A stretch of DNA of 64,000 nucleotides from Saccharomycopsis crataegensis (lineage: Eukaryota > Ascomycota > Saccharomycetes > Ascoideales > Saccharomycopsidaceae), in NCBI RefSeq assembly GCF_037102585.1, contig NW_027043831.1:1-64000 (forward strand), written 5' to 3'. The stretch's first letter is position 1, and each line of letters starts with the position of its first letter. The position numbers and the translations under genes are program-made. Positions 21,103 to 30,708 of this stretch are shown in pieces. The notes beneath the pieces are model-generated. The model saw only the letters and a list, made by a program, of their open reading frames with translations. It was not told the origin of the DNA and made no database searches.

Positions 21103-21418
21103 ATAGTTTCAATTGATCGAAATGATCCCATGTTGATTGTTTTCTACCAACCTCTTTTTACTTTCTCATTTTTTTTTATTGAATATCCAATATTTTTTCC
21201 TACAATATTTTTTAGTTAGCAATGTGCATTTCAGCTCGTTGAAACTATTTTTGAATTACTTACCCATGAAAAGCTTAGTAGACGGTCTGGTTTGTCAAAT
21301 TGTGGTCATATAATAAAATTAGATATTTTGGACAGAGTGGGGTTCCAAATCTATAATTTATTCAATGATTTAACTTCTTGTTGTCAAGCTGATAAAAATC
21401 AAGCTTTATTATTATTCA
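21103..21418. other. Spacer between two tail-to-tail pseudogenes
   Basis: About 315 bp, T-rich around 21160-21210, with no reading frame or motif that I recognise. Confidence 0.5.
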
Positions 21419-21852
21419 TCACCGATTTTTCTCAATAATATCTTGGTATTGAATAACATCCTCAATATAAGAAGAAGACCCATTGCAAGCAATGAGAATA
21501 AAAATATCATATTTAAGCAAGTTACCGAAATATTTCTCTAAATAATCAGGTCTATCTGCTGCAAAAATTGAAGCGCCACAAGCAGGTTCAGTAACAATAT
21601 TATAGTCTTTGACAAATTTAATCATGCCTTATATTGTATTTTCATCAGTGATCAAAATCAGATGGATTGGATGAATTCTTGAATTTTCAAGAGATTTCAA
21701 GCTGATGTCATTGTATGGCAAATTTGTAGGATTTCTGGATACTACTATCATTAATCGAGAGCTCCTACCAAAATTTGGAGAACTGATTCCCTCGAAAACT
21801 GATAAGGCGTAAAAATGCGCCCCAGAACCCAAATATTCAAAAGCAATAATGA
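21419..21852 (-). pseudogene. L-serine/threonine dehydratase (CHA1-like), 3' fragment
   Basis: A single minus-strand register resembles the C-terminal half of PLP-dependent serine/threonine dehydratases. It starts with VIIAFEYLGSGAHFYALS (compare the family's VLAVET..GA..F..SL), then has DISLKSLENSRIHPI and ends with VTEPACGAS and the glycine-poor remnant LIACNGSSS. One stop interrupts it (21629-21631, TAA, next to Gly-Met-Ile-Lys). The N-terminal half, including the PLP-binding lysine, is not found upstream. The C-terminal GGSG-like loop is altered, so the product would be inactive even without the stop. It lies tail to tail with the asparaginase pseudogene. Confidence 0.75.
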
Positions 21853-22462
21853 CTCAACAAATCCAAGTTGAAAAAGATATGCGTATGCCACAACTAAAGA
21901 AAGGGAAAAGATACCAAACGTATATCATTATTTTTTATGATTATCGTTGATAGTTTTATTTTTAGTTTAAAAAACGAAATGAAGAAATTACTGCCCATGA
22001 ACTTTCTTGGAATCGTGGTTATGCATATGATATGTTTTCATGACAAAGACAAGCCTAATGAGCAAAGCAAGGGGATATAATATACGATACATTGCATTGG
22101 ATACTCGCATAAATTATATGGCATTTGATTTTAAGTTTAGGGATTTAGGAGAGTACATGGATAGAGCTGACACACTAGTGTACTATAGCGGAATGGAATT
22201 CACAGCCAACGCGATAGCAGCAGTTGGCTCAATATGGCGGCACGAGAATGATAAGGAAGATTATATAACTGGCTCAGATCAGTTAAGTGAGGCAAGGCGC
22301 AACATTAAGAAATAAGCTATCCCTAAATTAGGGATATGTTAATCAGCAAGGTAGCCTTTTTAGTTTACAACAGTGATGATTGCACAGATATGTAAAGAAT
22401 TTATCTATAAATCAGAAATTTTCTATATTCGAATGTATAATGTTTAGCAACAGACTGAAATA
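21853..22462. other. Intergenic region with an unassigned 91-codon frame
   Basis: A + strand frame at 22040-22315 could encode 91 residues rich in charged amino acids (SGMEFTANAIAAVGSIWRHE near the middle). It has more normal amino-acid composition than the spurious frames nearby, but I recognise no family. It may be a gene remnant, since both neighbours to the left are pseudogenes. Confidence 0.3.
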
Positions 22463-25447
22463 CTACTTTGCAAATTCATTGATAACAGAAACTGGTGGAA
22501 CATATTTCCCAACTGGATTATATACGACATCTTCAAAAGCTTGTCCAAAAGATTTAGGACCACCGACAGCAAGAGCCTTTTCGGTCTTGACCCACAAGTC
22601 AGAAGGAGACAATGCCAAAACGAAGACCATAATACCATAGCGGTACTCTGGGGTTCCAACTGCTTCACCACTATCAGCATATGAAACAGAGATTAAGTCT
22701 GGAACAGAGCAAACTGTTTCCCAGTCATCAGAGCCATGCTTTTGTACCTTAGCCAAAATATTTTCATTTTTGAATGGAATTACCATTTTGTCTTTATTTT
22801 CGTTTTCAATACTGACCTCACCGTAAACATGGCCCTTGAAAAGCTTCTTTTCTACCCCAACAATCTTACCAGCGAATATCTGTTTACCAGAAATAGAACC
22901 ACCAACCGATTCAATAATTCTTTCAGGTAATTTATTGATTTCGAATTTTTGACGAGCAATTCTAATAGCCCTACCAATTCTCCAGGCAGTGGAAAGAGAA
23001 TTATGAACAGTCATTTCTACCAAGTGTTTAGACGACATTGGCACGTTGACAACTCCAACATGAGCACCAATTTCCGCTAATGCTGCACGCATCATCTTTT
23101 CAACAAAAATGTCAGATTGAGCACCAGTGATCAAAAATTTGTTGCCGTTACCATCTGAAACGGAAGTTTCGGTCAAATACATTTCGTCACTAAGAGCACA
23201 TGGCAAGATCTGGGAGTGGGTTGGATAGGCTCTACCCATCAAATCAGCATCAATAACTGGGAGATTCAACTTTGTGGAGGCACCACAATACATTCCCTTG
23301 AATCCATTCCCTCCACCAATTTCAAGAGGGAACACACCATCCGCCTTGGTTTTGATGTAATCGAACAAAGCTTCACTGGCGTCTGTTAATTCATCACCTT
23401 GTAATTGTTCATCAGCAACCGTTGGAGATCCAGCAAAGCCAACAGTAATAAATTTCCCCTCACCAGTGGCATATTTTGGAGCGTCATGCAAATCTATCAC
23501 TCTAACTATAGCACCGTTTCGAAGCATATTTCTCATTTCCAAAAAGATTGGGTAAGGAGTACCACCACCACCACATCCTAAAATATATGTACCAATTCTG
23601 ATGAATTCCAAATCAGTTTCAGAGATAATCCATTCTCTATTTTCATTAACAAATGGCTTATACGCTTGGAAATCAAAAATCTCTGCATCAGCATGGGAGG
23701 CCTCCTTATCACCAAAGCTTGAGTCTTTATAAACAGCTTCGGCTTTCTGTTCCTCTTTTTTCTCTTCGGCATAAACTCCACTATCGACACTTTCAATTTT
23801 CAGGATAGCCATAGAAATCTTTTCATAATCGATATCAGCAACAACCTTGATAACAAAAGTGTAGGTACGATCAACATAAGGAACTGGGTCGTAAGCAAGG
23901 TCCACAATTTGCACAGATGATTCAAGGGCACCCTTGGACACAATATCAGCGGTCACTTCTTTAGTCATTCTGCTAATAACCTCATCCTTTTCATTAATAC
24001 TACCAAGAAACTCAATCTTGTGCAAGTAGGCAGATAATTTACCCATGGCAGCACCAATAGCATTGGCGACCTGATAGTATGGGGGTCTGTAAACTTTAGA
24101 AGCACCATCCAACTCCATTGGAGAAATGAATGAACCACCGCCAACTAAGAGGACTGGAACTGGTTCAGGACTAGTTCTCATTCTGTCAATAACTCTTTCC
24201 AATTTTAACTTGACAATAGATTTAAAGTTCTCTTGGTATGTTTCACTGAACATTCCCTGCACTTTGGTCTTGTCTCCAACTTTGAATATGGTTTCTCCAT
24301 CAGTGATAGCAACGGTAACATCAGTAGAAGTAACAGTATCACCACCAAAGACTTTAGCTCTACTCTTGATTTCAGAACCAACAGAGTCTGGGCCAACTGT
24401 CATCACACTGTTAGATTCACGCACGATGGAACCACCACCCAATCCGATACTTTCAACGTGTGGCATAGAAAAGTTCATTCTTACACCACCAACTTCTGAG
24501 TGAGAAGATGATTGTCTTGGAAAGCCTGAAGGCAAAAGAAGACCGACATCAGTAGTGGTACCCCCAATATCAACAACCATAATACTCTTACCATGTACAC
24601 CCTCCTCTTGTGAACAAAGGAAAGCAGCACCTCTCATGGAATTAGTAGCACCAGAAGAAAAAGTTCTAATTGGTGTCTCAAGCGCTTCATTAACCGTCAA
24701 CACTGTACCATCATTCTGGGTCAATAGAATGGGACAATAGAAACCTCTAGAACGAACTGACTTTATGAATGAGCCAATAATCTTGGCAGCAAATGACATA
24801 ATCGAAGCATTCAAAATTGAGGCATTTTCTCTTGGCAAAAAGCCTATGCCGGAAACAGTATGGGACATGACAACATTTCCATCGGGAATAACTTGCTTGA
24901 TCAATTCGGCAGCTCTTATTTCGTGTGATTTGTCGATGATTGCAAAAATACCAACGATGGCGATGCACTTAATTCCAAGCGCCTTTATTTTTCTGGCATG
25001 CTCAAGAATCGCTTCTTCATCAAGAGGTTGGATCTCATTACCATCAACTCTGTGTCCACCGTTGACGAAAGCAGTATAACTCTTAATGATATTCGTTAAC
25101 CCTGCCGGGAAATCTGAGAATGGGTAAGATCCTTTGGAGTAAGGACCACATAACCGGAGGACCGCAACAGGTTCTAATCTTGCTTTATCCTGTTCAACCA
25201 CGGCATTAATGAAATGAGTTGTACCAATCGTAACAGATAATACATCCTTAGGGCTATAACCCTTATCTTCATCAAACAAGCGATCAATGGCATTAGAAAT
25301 ACCATCAGATACATCGGCTGTGGTCGAAGATTTATGATAGGCAATCACACCTCGCGATTCTGATTCAAACTGGGTAGGATCAAGAAGAACGGAATCTGTG
25401 TTTGTTCCTCCGACGTCGATACCAATTAACAAATTTTTGCTGCTCAT
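22463..25447 (-). CDS. Hydantoinase A/oxoprolinase fused to a DUF917 domain
   Basis: The 994-aa protein begins with the hydantoinase N-terminal domain (IGIDVGGTNTDSVLLD at about 8-23, an actin/hexokinase-like phosphate-binding motif). It continues into the hydantoinase A domain (VVDIGGTTTDVGLLLP near 290-305; VESIGLGGGSIV), and from about residue 610 into DUF917 (GTYILGCGGGGTPYP; PLEIGGGNGFKGMYCG; LPVIDADLMGRAYP). Proteins of this plan occur in many fungi and bacteria. The catalytic half belongs to ATP-dependent hydantoin/5-oxoproline hydrolases that open cyclic amides, but the true substrate of the fungal fusion is not established. No signal peptide is seen, so it is probably cytosolic. Divergent to it is an NCS1 permease of the uracil/allantoin type, which suggests the pair imports and opens a cyclic ureide or lactam. 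Confidence 0.88.
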   Translation of the reverse strand: MSSKNLLIGIDVGGTNTDSVLLDPTQFESESRGVIAYHKSSTTADVSDGISNAIDRLFDEDKGYSPKDVLSVTIGTTHFINAVVEQDKARLEPVAVLRLCGPYSKGSYPFSDFPAGLTNIIKSYTAFVNGGHRVDGNEIQPLDEEAILEHARKIKALGIKCIAIVGIFAIIDKSHEIRAAELIKQVIPDGNVVMSHTVSGIGFLPRENASILNASIMSFAAKIIGSFIKSVRSRGFYCPILLTQNDGTVLTVNEALETPIRTFSSGATNSMRGAAFLCSQEEGVHGKSIMVVDIGGTTTDVGLLLPSGFPRQSSSHSEVGGVRMNFSMPHVESIGLGGGSIVRESNSVMTVGPDSVGSEIKSRAKVFGGDTVTSTDVTVAITDGETIFKVGDKTKVQGMFSETYQENFKSIVKLKLERVIDRMRTSPEPVPVLLVGGGSFISPMELDGASKVYRPPYYQVANAIGAAMGKLSAYLHKIEFLGSINEKDEVISRMTKEVTADIVSKGALESSVQIVDLAYDPVPYVDRTYTFVIKVVADIDYEKISMAILKIESVDSGVYAEEKKEEQKAEAVYKDSSFGDKEASHADAEIFDFQAYKPFVNENREWIISETDLEFIRIGTYILGCGGGGTPYPIFLEMRNMLRNGAIVRVIDLHDAPKYATGEGKFITVGFAGSPTVADEQLQGDELTDASEALFDYIKTKADGVFPLEIGGGNGFKGMYCGASTKLNLPVIDADLMGRAYPTHSQILPCALSDEMYLTETSVSDGNGNKFLITGAQSDIFVEKMMRAALAEIGAHVGVVNVPMSSKHLVEMTVHNSLSTAWRIGRAIRIARQKFEINKLPERIIESVGGSISGKQIFAGKIVGVEKKLFKGHVYGEVSIENENKDKMVIPFKNENILAKVQKHGSDDWETVCSVPDLISVSYADSGEAVGTPEYRYGIMVFVLALSPSDLWVKTEKALAVGGPKSFGQAFEDVVYNPVGKYVPPVSVINEFAK

Positions 25448-25606
25448 TATTATTGCTCTTGAATTGCTTTTTTTTTTTCTTGGTGGTTAAAATAGAGTAA
25501 GTTCACAAGAACTTGGGTGATACTGTGATAATATCCATTTATATAAAAAGCAATTGCACTATCAATGAATACTGTTGGTAATTGCAATTATTCCGTGTCG
25601 CAATTT

Positions 25607-26074
25607 TTGCTATCAACAAAGGGTGATTAACATCGTTGCAGATTGGTGGCAGAAATTTCCATTAGATCATACAGTTTTTTTTTTCTCCCACGCAAATAAT
25701 ACCACATTACATTCTAATGTCGCAGTTGGACGCGACTTACCTAATCAAGCTTATCAGAACTACCCTAGCTCGTCAAAAAAAAAAAAAGGACCCAAAATCG
25801 CAGTTAGATTATCGGTGATATCAGTCACATTACTCGGAAAAATGCCTTCTGTTTATAGTTACAGTGCGCTTCTCTCTCAAAGGTGTTGAATTTTTCTAAT
25901 ACTTCCGGGTTCACTAGGTAATCGCTTTTCTTGCACTTTTTTAACCATATCTAAGCCATTTCTGAATTAAGGAACCATTGCCATCGGATACCCGTTTCCG
26001 TATATAGATATTAACATTGTATCTATTGCAGGAAGATTTGCTATCGGTTGACTGCATAGGAAAGATTTGCTATC
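25607..26074 (+). promoter_or_regulatory. Repeated TTGCTATC boxes in the hydantoinase-permease divergent promoter
   Basis: TTGCTATC occurs at 25607-25614, 26038-26045 and 26067-26074. The last two lie in a longer direct repeat, GGAAGATTTGCTATC at 26031-26045 and GGAAAGATTTGCTATC at 26059-26074, 28 bp apart and about 150-190 bp before the permease ATG. On the other strand the core reads GATAGCAA, a GATA-type word. A classical CTTATC site is at 25750. These may bind a GATA factor or a pathway-specific activator. No gene is seen in 25448-26222. Confidence 0.5.
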
Positions 26075-26222
26075 TACTAGAGTAAACAATAATAAGAAGC
26101 TTAGTAACATGCTTTAATCTGCCCTATTTACAAATATATATATATCAAAGAGCTGGTGTGATATTTCCAATATGTTTTGCTCTTAAACTGTTCACAGAGT
26201 ATCCACCAGCAATCAGAACAAA

Positions 26223-27914
26223 ATGCTGATGCTTTCTAAGATTCATGATTTCATCAAGGTGACTCCCGGCGAAGGGATCGAGGAGGTCACCTATTTGCGT
26301 AACAAAGATATCATTCCTATGGGTCCAAAAAGAAGAATTTGGGGTATTTGGTCTCTTACCTTTTATTGGTCCATCACTAATGTCACAATTTCTACCTGGA
26401 CTGGTGCCTCTTCTTTGCTTTCATTAGGGCTTTCGGTCGGCGAAACAATGGGGATTATTATCATTGGTAATGTTATTATTTCTGCTTTAGCTCTTCTAAA
26501 TGCAGCACCAGGTGGTTACTACCATATTGGTTACACAATTTCTCAAAGAGTTGTTTTTGGTATTAGAGGCTCAACAGTTGGTATTATTATTAGAATCATT
26601 TTATCTGTCGTGTGGTTTGGCTCTCAAGCTTATCTTGGTGCATTATGTTTGAATTGTGTCTTTGCATCCTGGAGTCATAAATTCTTAACAATGTCTGATA
26701 CGATTCCAAAATCTGTGAACATGACCACTCAAGAATTAATTGGCTTTGTCGTGTTTCAAATCATTTCTCTCCCTCCTCTACTTATCAAGCCAGAGAGATT
26801 CAATAAACCTTTGATGGTTACTTGTATCCTTACTTTTTTCACCATGATGGGTATGACTATCTGGATTGTGTCAAGAAATGGCGGAAGTGATGGTTCATTG
26901 ATGCATACTTCTACTTCCATGAGCTCCTCTACTAGAGGATGGTATTGGGTTTTCGGTATCAGTTCATGGTATGGTAGTCTTTCTGCCGGTGTTTCAAACC
27001 AATCTGACTTCACTAGATTTTCAAAGAAGACTTGGTCATCTTTTTGGGGCACCATCTTTTCTTTAGTAGTCGTTGGTACAGTGATTCCATTGATGGGTCT
27101 CGTTACTGCTTCTGCTTATAAGGACAAGTATGGTGAAGAAGTTTGGATGCCAAATCAAATTATCATGAACTGGTTAAAAGACGATTACAGTCCTAAATCC
27201 AGAGCTGCCGCTTTCTTCGCGGGGTTAACCTTCACTTTATCACAAATCTGCTTCAACACTATGGGTAATGCATATGCTGGTGGTATGGACTTGTCTGGTT
27301 TGCTTCCTAAGTATTTCAACATTACCCGTGGTACTATTCTCACCGCTCTTTTATCTTGGGTTGTCCAACCTTGGGATTTCTACAATACTTCATCCACTTT
27401 TGTAACTGTCATGTCTTCTTTTTCTGTCTTCATGTCACCAATCGTTGGTATAATTATTGCCGATTTCTGGGTCATTAGAAAAAAACATCTTAAATTGACT
27501 CATTTGTACAGTGATGAAGTGAATGGTAAATATTGGTATTGGAACGGAATAAACTATAGAAATTTGTTGATTTGGGTTACTGCTTTCGCTCCTGCCCTTC
27601 CAGGTTTGATTAATGATGTCACACCAACTATTGATGTTAACGGAGGTATCAAGAAATTCTACTACGGGAACACCATCTTTGAATATTGTATTGCCTTCTT
27701 TTTAACCATAGCTTCATCATATATTTGGCCATATGAAAATGTTGAAGAAGAAGACGCCTGTGACTACTTTGACGCATTTACTGAAGAAGAATGTCACAAG
27801 AAAAACATTGTTCCTTACTCTCAAATCACTGAAAGCGATTTCCAAATTGACCCAGTTGTTAGTGTGCTATCCAGAGAACATGCTATTATCTTACCTGAAA
27901 AAGCTGATTACTAA
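26223..27914 (+). CDS. NCS1 family nucleobase/allantoin-type permease (Fur-like)
   Basis: The 563-aa protein has 12 predicted membrane segments and Fur-type NCS1 hallmarks: NKDIIPMGPKRRIWG before helix 1, YWSITNVTISTWTGASSLLSLGLS, GAAPGGYYHIGY-like loop after helix 2, and WYGSLSAGVSNQSDFTRF in the centre. Fungal members import uracil, allantoin, uridine, thiamine or related compounds by proton symport. The gene stands divergent to the hydantoinase gene, so allantoin, hydantoin or a similar ring compound is the likely cargo (inference from context). The start at 26223 gives MLMLSK; the second ATG at 26229 is an equally possible start. The second codon is CTG, whose meaning depends on the genetic code of this yeast. 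Confidence 0.88.
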   Translation: MLMLSKIHDFIKVTPGEGIEEVTYLRNKDIIPMGPKRRIWGIWSLTFYWSITNVTISTWTGASSLLSLGLSVGETMGIIIIGNVIISALALLNAAPGGYYHIGYTISQRVVFGIRGSTVGIIIRIILSVVWFGSQAYLGALCLNCVFASWSHKFLTMSDTIPKSVNMTTQELIGFVVFQIISLPPLLIKPERFNKPLMVTCILTFFTMMGMTIWIVSRNGGSDGSLMHTSTSMSSSTRGWYWVFGISSWYGSLSAGVSNQSDFTRFSKKTWSSFWGTIFSLVVVGTVIPLMGLVTASAYKDKYGEEVWMPNQIIMNWLKDDYSPKSRAAAFFAGLTFTLSQICFNTMGNAYAGGMDLSGLLPKYFNITRGTILTALLSWVVQPWDFYNTSSTFVTVMSSFSVFMSPIVGIIIADFWVIRKKHLKLTHLYSDEVNGKYWYWNGINYRNLLIWVTAFAPALPGLINDVTPTIDVNGGIKKFYYGNTIFEYCIAFFLTIASSYIWPYENVEEEDACDYFDAFTEEECHKKNIVPYSQITESDFQIDPVVSVLSREHAIILPEKADY

Positions 27915-28425
27915 GTGTCAAGCAACAAATTCACAAATTGCCAGAATATTTTTTTTTTTTTTACATTATTTAATTGCTGCTTTAATTTTTCCATTTTAAT
28001 TTCTCCTTTTTACTATGCGTTTCCTACTAATTAATTCTAGATAATAATAAACTATCTCTCGATAAATTCTTGTTTGAATTAATTTTTTCTTTTGTAGTTA
28101 ACTAGACAATCTTTTCTATTAGAATTTTTTGTTTTCCCTGTTTTTATGAGGAGCTCAGATTAGCTTCAAATCGAAATGAACTATAAAAAATATTGGACTC
28201 TAAACGAGAGAATATCAAAAATTGGATTTTAAAAAAGAGAATATTTTCTTTTATATATCTTAAAAAAAAAAAAAAAAAAAAAAAAGAACGTAATAATAAT
28301 TTTTTTAAAAAAAAACAAACGTGAAAAACATCATAATCCGTAGAAATCGAGAAAAAAATTTTAGAAAAAAAAAAAAAAAATAAGAAGCCCTTCATCATCA
28401 AAAAGAAAATATATATCCCATATCA
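27915..28425. other. Convergent 3' region with long A- and T-runs
   Basis: The spacer between the 3' ends of the NCS1 permease and BTA1. It has a T-run near 27950, an A-run of about 25 bases near 28262-28285, and further A-runs near 28310 and 28370. It probably holds both 3' untranslated regions and polyadenylation signals. No gene is seen; the lysine/phenylalanine-rich frame at 28144-28401 is a product of the homopolymers. Confidence 0.6.
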
Positions 28426-30708
28426 TTATTTGGCATCCAAATCAAAGTTCATATGGTCACCTTCAACCTTTTTAGTGCAAATCCATGTTGAAGCATACAT
28501 GTTGACCCTATCAATACTGGTACCGGAAGTTCTTGTAGCGGCAGCTTGACATTCAAACCCTCTTTTTTCAAAATTTTTGATGTACCATGGAACTTGAGCA
28601 GCAGATCTCAACATGACTCTTCCATCAACACACAAAGCACCGAAGAGGGCATCAATTTCATCATCAGCATCTTCACCACTTGGATCAAACCAATCCATAT
28701 GATCCATGATAACTGCCACTGAAATAGTTTTCTTGGTCAATCTAACAAGGACATCATTCAAGGTATCAGTGTGAAGTCTGATGTTATCTAATGGGGAGTT
28801 CACCTTTCTTGACAAAACCTTGAAACCATGCTTGGAAATATAGTCAGGGCAGTTATTTTTGCGATAGTGAGACTTAAGGGTCAAATAATAGAAATAGTTA
28901 TCACTACCAACCATTGAGCGACCAATAATTGGATCAAGTGTATCGATGAAATATTGTAAAATAGAAGTATCCATCATTGCCGCTTGATTGGCTGGAACAC
29001 CCAAGGCTTTCCAGAGGAAGACTGGGTTACCCACGAAAAGTTTCCCAACAGCAAAATTGAAAAGCACTGGTCTGATGGAAGATTCCCAAATTTCACGCTG
29101 CTCATTCATGGTTTTGGCGTTACACAATTCTTCAACCTTGGAAGTCAAGCCAGTGACTTTGAAAACATATTTGGCTAATCTAAGAGCCCAACGAGTAGAA
29201 CCAGTATCATAAAGACCTTTTCCATTAATGTCAAAAGCAACATGGCCTTGGTTCATCCAGTATTGAAAAGCATTGGAAGACAAATGTGGGGAAAGTTTTT
29301 CAATTAAAAGTTCTTTGAAATTCTCGATTTTCCCTTCACCAAAAAGTTTCCAAGTTGTTTCCAAAGGCAATGCTCTCAAGGAAGCCAATTTTAATTCTGC
29401 TAAATGACCTTGGCAAGGATTCAAGTCAACACCGTGGATTCTTCTTGGAGGGTCGGGCAAAGCAGCATATGACAAGAGATTATCACCGGCACTTGTAATA
29501 CATAACACAGTGTCTTTAGAGCTGAGTTTCAAAATCTTGGCATCTTCTCTTGGATCTTCCCAGGTGAAAGCATAAATATATTGATTTTTGAAAGGTTCAT
29601 AACGATCGCTCAATTCATCATAATACACTCTCCAAGCTTCTCTTTGATAGAATAAAGAAGGGAAAGGAAGGCCTTTTTTAGCATTATCCAAAGCAGCTTC
29701 TAAACATTTTGAATTAGGAACGTTGTTATTTTTCACATCCATTGGAGCCAAATATGGTGACTCGATAGCCAAAGAGTTGAATCTATGCATCAATTGGGTA
29801 TCATGCAGCTTGTTGACTCCAAGCCAAATATAGTAAGGGATTTTTCCCAAAGTTTTGTTATAACAATTGAGAGACTTGACAGTTCCAAACCTGTATTCCA
29901 AATATTCTCTTCTTGATGGGTCAAGGATAACTTTATCACACTCGAACCAAATTCTCCAGAATGTTCTATATATCCATGGAACATGACGATTGACTAAACC
30001 ACCAAGGGTATTTGTTCTACCAACGGCATTAATATCTGATTGGATTCCGAAATCGACGGCACAAATATGACCACCTTCGCGCTTGAGCAACTTTGCGGCA
30101 TGGTCAATTGCAGAATAGTAAGAAGGAATCATTGACAAAGAGTAAGAAAAGGTTATGAGATCAGCCTCTTTATGAGGAATTTCAAAATCGCAGGCATCGG
30201 CACAATAAACATGGACATTATCCCAGCCGTTTTCAGCAACACGTTTTTTTGCTACTTCGCAAAGGGATGGAGACAAGTCTATGAGGTATACAGCTTTAAA
30301 GGACAGTTTTAAAGGGGCCACGTATTTGTCCATGTTCTCGATATTCAAACCAGTACCGCCACCAATGTCAATCCAAACATTTTCCTTCTTGTTAGGCAAA
30401 TGGGAAAAAGCAAGAGTCAACGCATCTTCTCTTCCTTTCAAAAGAACTTTTCTTGTAGAGTCGTAAATCTTTGCTTGGGTTTTATAGAAAGATTCGAGAT
30501 TACTTTGATGGTTACTGTGGGTTTTTCGATTAGATGGAGTGAATGGCTTGATGAAACAGGCCCAAGCAAACAAGATGAGTGATCTTGTTTTCTCATTGAT
30601 ATGGAAAAATGCTAATGTTGAAATAGCAGTAACGATGAAGACGGTAAGTTTCCATGTTTGAGTTGGGGCGTCAGCGTCTGAGCTGTCCACCAGAACAAAC
30701 GAGGACAT
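28426..30708 (-). CDS. BTA1: Betaine lipid (DGTS) synthase, BtaB-BtaA fusion
   Basis: The 760-aa protein joins two parts. The N-terminal part is a SAM-dependent methyltransferase (DIGGGTGLN near 114-122, then YLIDLSPSLCEVAKKR and DACDFE) behind a hydrophobic segment. The C-terminal part is BtaA-like (YAFTWEDPREDAKIL, CITSAGDNLL, GVDLNPCQ, LMDHMDWFD-like VIMDHMDWFDP). Together these transfer aminocarboxypropyl from SAM to diacylglycerol and methylate it three times, giving the phosphorus-free lipid DGTS in the ER. S. cerevisiae lacks the gene. The frame is open to 30852, but a TATATATA box (minus strand, about 30789-30797) lies inside that extension, so the ATG at 30706-30708 (MSSFVLVDSS) is the likelier start. 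An exact CATGTGAAAT element is about 340 bp upstream and a CACGTG box about 210 bp upstream. Confidence 0.92.
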   Translation of the reverse strand: MSSFVLVDSSDADAPTQTWKLTVFIVTAISTLAFFHINEKTRSLILFAWACFIKPFTPSNRKTHSNHQSNLESFYKTQAKIYDSTRKVLLKGREDALTLAFSHLPNKKENVWIDIGGGTGLNIENMDKYVAPLKLSFKAVYLIDLSPSLCEVAKKRVAENGWDNVHVYCADACDFEIPHKEADLITFSYSLSMIPSYYSAIDHAAKLLKREGGHICAVDFGIQSDINAVGRTNTLGGLVNRHVPWIYRTFWRIWFECDKVILDPSRREYLEYRFGTVKSLNCYNKTLGKIPYYIWLGVNKLHDTQLMHRFNSLAIESPYLAPMDVKNNNVPNSKCLEAALDNAKKGLPFPSLFYQREAWRVYYDELSDRYEPFKNQYIYAFTWEDPREDAKILKLSSKDTVLCITSAGDNLLSYAALPDPPRRIHGVDLNPCQGHLAELKLASLRALPLETTWKLFGEGKIENFKELLIEKLSPHLSSNAFQYWMNQGHVAFDINGKGLYDTGSTRWALRLAKYVFKVTGLTSKVEELCNAKTMNEQREIWESSIRPVLFNFAVGKLFVGNPVFLWKALGVPANQAAMMDTSILQYFIDTLDPIIGRSMVGSDNYFYYLTLKSHYRKNNCPDYISKHGFKVLSRKVNSPLDNIRLHTDTLNDVLVRLTKKTISVAVIMDHMDWFDPSGEDADDEIDALFGALCVDGRVMLRSAAQVPWYIKNFEKRGFECQAAATRTSGTSIDRVNMYASTWICTKKVEGDHMNFDLDAK

